Of a stretch of 64,000 nucleotides of DNA, positions 62,775-64,000 are shown one piece after another. A program made the position numbers and the translations under genes. The notes beneath the pieces were generated by a model. That model saw only the letters and a program-made list of their open reading frames with translations, made no database searches and was not told where the DNA came from. The stretch is from contig JAPNXP010000003.1 of NCBI GenBank assembly GCA_028753945.1, positions 1,550,001 through 1,614,000 on the forward strand, written 5' to 3'. This stretch comes from Hexactinellida sp. DTS-2022 (Eukaryota > Porifera > Hexactinellida). Numbering within the stretch: position 1 is the stretch's first letter; every line of letters starts with the position of its first letter.

Positions 62775-64000
62775 TGTAACACTTGTTGTAATTGTTGTTT
62801 ATTTATCCGGAAGTCTTTGTGAATTCTCTGTTTGTTCTACAAGTTACATATTCTGCACTTTTCCCTGAAGGTATCTGTTCCTTTGTAAAATGTTTGAACT
62901 CTTTGATACATCAATAAACTGAATTCCGTTTAGTGACTCGTTATAACACTTGTAGTAATTGTTGTCTATTTATCCTGAAGTCAATTGTGAATTGTCTGAT
63001 TGGTCTACAAGTTACATATTCTGCACTTTTCCTGAAGTTATCTATTCCTTTGTCATATGTTTGAAATCTTTGATACATCAATAAACTTTATACCGGCAGT
63101 GACTCGTTATAACACTAGTAGTAATTTTTGTCTATTTATCCGGAAGTCTGTTGTGAATTGTCTGATTGTTCGGCAAGATACATATTCTGCAGTTTTTTCT
63201 GAAGTTATCTGTTCCTTTGCGAAATGTTTGAATTCTTTGATACATCAATAAATTGAATTCTGTTCAGTAACTCGTTGTAACACTTGTTGTAATTGTTGTC
63301 TATTTATCCGGAAGTCTTTGTGAATTCTCTGTTTGTTCTGCAAGATACATATTCTGCACTTTTCCCTGAAGTTATCTATTCCTTTGTCATATGTTTGAAC
63401 TCTTTGATACATCAATAAACTGTATACCGGCAGTGACTCGTTATAACACTAGTAGTAATTTTTGTCTATTTATCCGGAAGTCTGTTGTGAATTGTCTGAT
63501 TGTTCTGCAAGTTACATATTCTGCAGTTTTTTCTGAAGTTATCTGTTCCTTTGTGAAATGTTTGAATTCTTTAATACATCAATAAATTGAATTCTGTTCA
63601 GTAACTCGTTATACCACTTGTTGTAATTGTTGTCTATTTATCCGGAAGTCTTTGTGAATTCTCTGTTTGTTCTACAAGTTACATATTCTGCACTTTTCCC
63701 TGAAGTTATCTGTTGCTTTGTCAAATGTTTGAACTCTTTGATACATCAATAAATTCAAACCCGTTTAGTGACTCGTTGTAACACTTGTAGTAATTGTTGT
63801 CTATTTATTTCGGAAGTCTATTGTGAATTGTCTGATTGTTCTGCAAATTTCATATTATGCACTTTTCCCTGAAGGTATCTGTTCCTTTGTAAAATGTTTG
63901 AACTCTTTGATACATCAATAAACTGAATTCCGTTTAGTGACTCGTTATAACACTTGTAGTAATTGTTGTCTATTTATCCTGAAGTCAATTGTGAATTGTC

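Larger units (their letters stand above)
9340..64000 (+). repeat. Satellite array, ~167-bp monomer, head-to-tail, continuing past the window
   Basis: The motif TGTTTGAACTCTTTGATACA recurs every 166-169 bases (for example 9521, 9687, 9854) from the left edge to the last base. Dividing the length by the period gives roughly 320 monomers. All copies I read run in the same direction. Other constant parts are TAGTGACTCGTT, TTGTCTATTTAT, CGGAAGTCT, GTGAATTGTCTGATTGTTCT and CATATTCTGCA. Variable positions define subtypes: a 169-bp class with AAATTCAAACCCG and TTTCGGAAG, and 166-167-bp classes with ACTGTATACCGGCAG or TTGAATTCTGTTCAG. The + strand is T-rich. The period is close to a nucleosome plus linker, as in many centromeric or pericentromeric satellites. 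No gene lies inside. Confidence 0.97.

Noticed and set aside
62378-62868. Overlapping open frames on both strands around the inserted element
   Set aside because: They are translations of the palindromic GGAAAAAACC/GGTTTTTTCC motifs, with repeated F/K-rich strings, and not a transposase.
9674-63585. More than 50 nearly identical open frames of 64-68 codons (starting MFELFDTSINC or MLCQMFELFDTS) in the satellite
   Set aside because: Each runs from the ATG in one monomer to a TAA 28 bases into the next (167 + 28 = 195). The period is not a multiple of three, so frames shift between copies and the same DNA is read in two frames. They follow monomer variants and show no codon bias of genes; they are products of the repeat.
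9340-64000. CRISPR-like array
   Set aside because: The whole 167-bp unit is repeated without unique spacers, in a eukaryotic context with no cas genes.
9340-64000. CENP-B box in the monomer
   Set aside because: I looked for the TTCG....A..CGGG core in the common subtypes. TTCGGAAGTCTATTG and the CCGGAAG form do not fit, so no CENP-B-type site is claimed.

Overview
The window looks like nuclear DNA of a metazoan, probably a marine invertebrate. A sponge or another early-branching animal would fit, but no species can be named from the sequence alone. The evidence is AT-rich DNA, small exons bounded by GT-AG splice sites in consistent phase, several families of short non-autonomous DNA transposons, an intronless Mutator-like transposase gene and a very long tandem satellite. 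Nothing bacterial is present: no operons, Shine-Dalgarno sites or tRNA/rRNA genes were seen.

Region 1 (1-9339) is ordinary intergenic and genic DNA. It carries miniature inverted-repeat elements with pogo/Tigger-like CAGT... ends (200-510, 603-750, 1009-1074, 7202-7360, perhaps 6766-6903). It also has a hairpin element at 1433-1508 and a 303-bp hAT-like element with an 8-bp target duplication (4790-5092). The one long gene (1687-4152) is an intact 821-residue Mutator-like transposase-domain protein with an N-terminal AT-hook and a C-terminal PHD finger. Downstream, at least five small exons (6096-7747) chain in phase into the 3' end of a spliced gene whose product may be immunoglobulin-like. 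Its 5' part is unresolved and may be broken. A further candidate exon lies at 8383-8434.

Region 2 (about 9340 to the end, about 54.7 kb, continuing past the window) is one head-to-tail satellite array with a monomer of about 167-169 bp, roughly 320 copies by length division. Monomer subtypes form dimers and larger higher-order units. The units include a 2,168-bp 13-mer repeated between 51.1 and 58 kb, a 2,013-bp 12-mer at 32.2-36.2 kb, a duplication at 5,562-bp spacing around 18.7-26.5 kb, blocks of 16-27 monomers between 36.9 and 47.7 kb, and a block repeated at a distance of 19.2 kb. The first monomer at the left edge is the most diverged. The only non-satellite interruption found is a 423-bp hAT-like element at 62352-62774.

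The many short open frames of 64-68 codons inside the array come from the repeat period and are not annotated as genes. Functionally, the left part is a transposon-rich flank beside a block of probable heterochromatin, possibly centromeric or pericentromeric. That role is inferred from the ~167-bp period and the higher-order structure, not proven.
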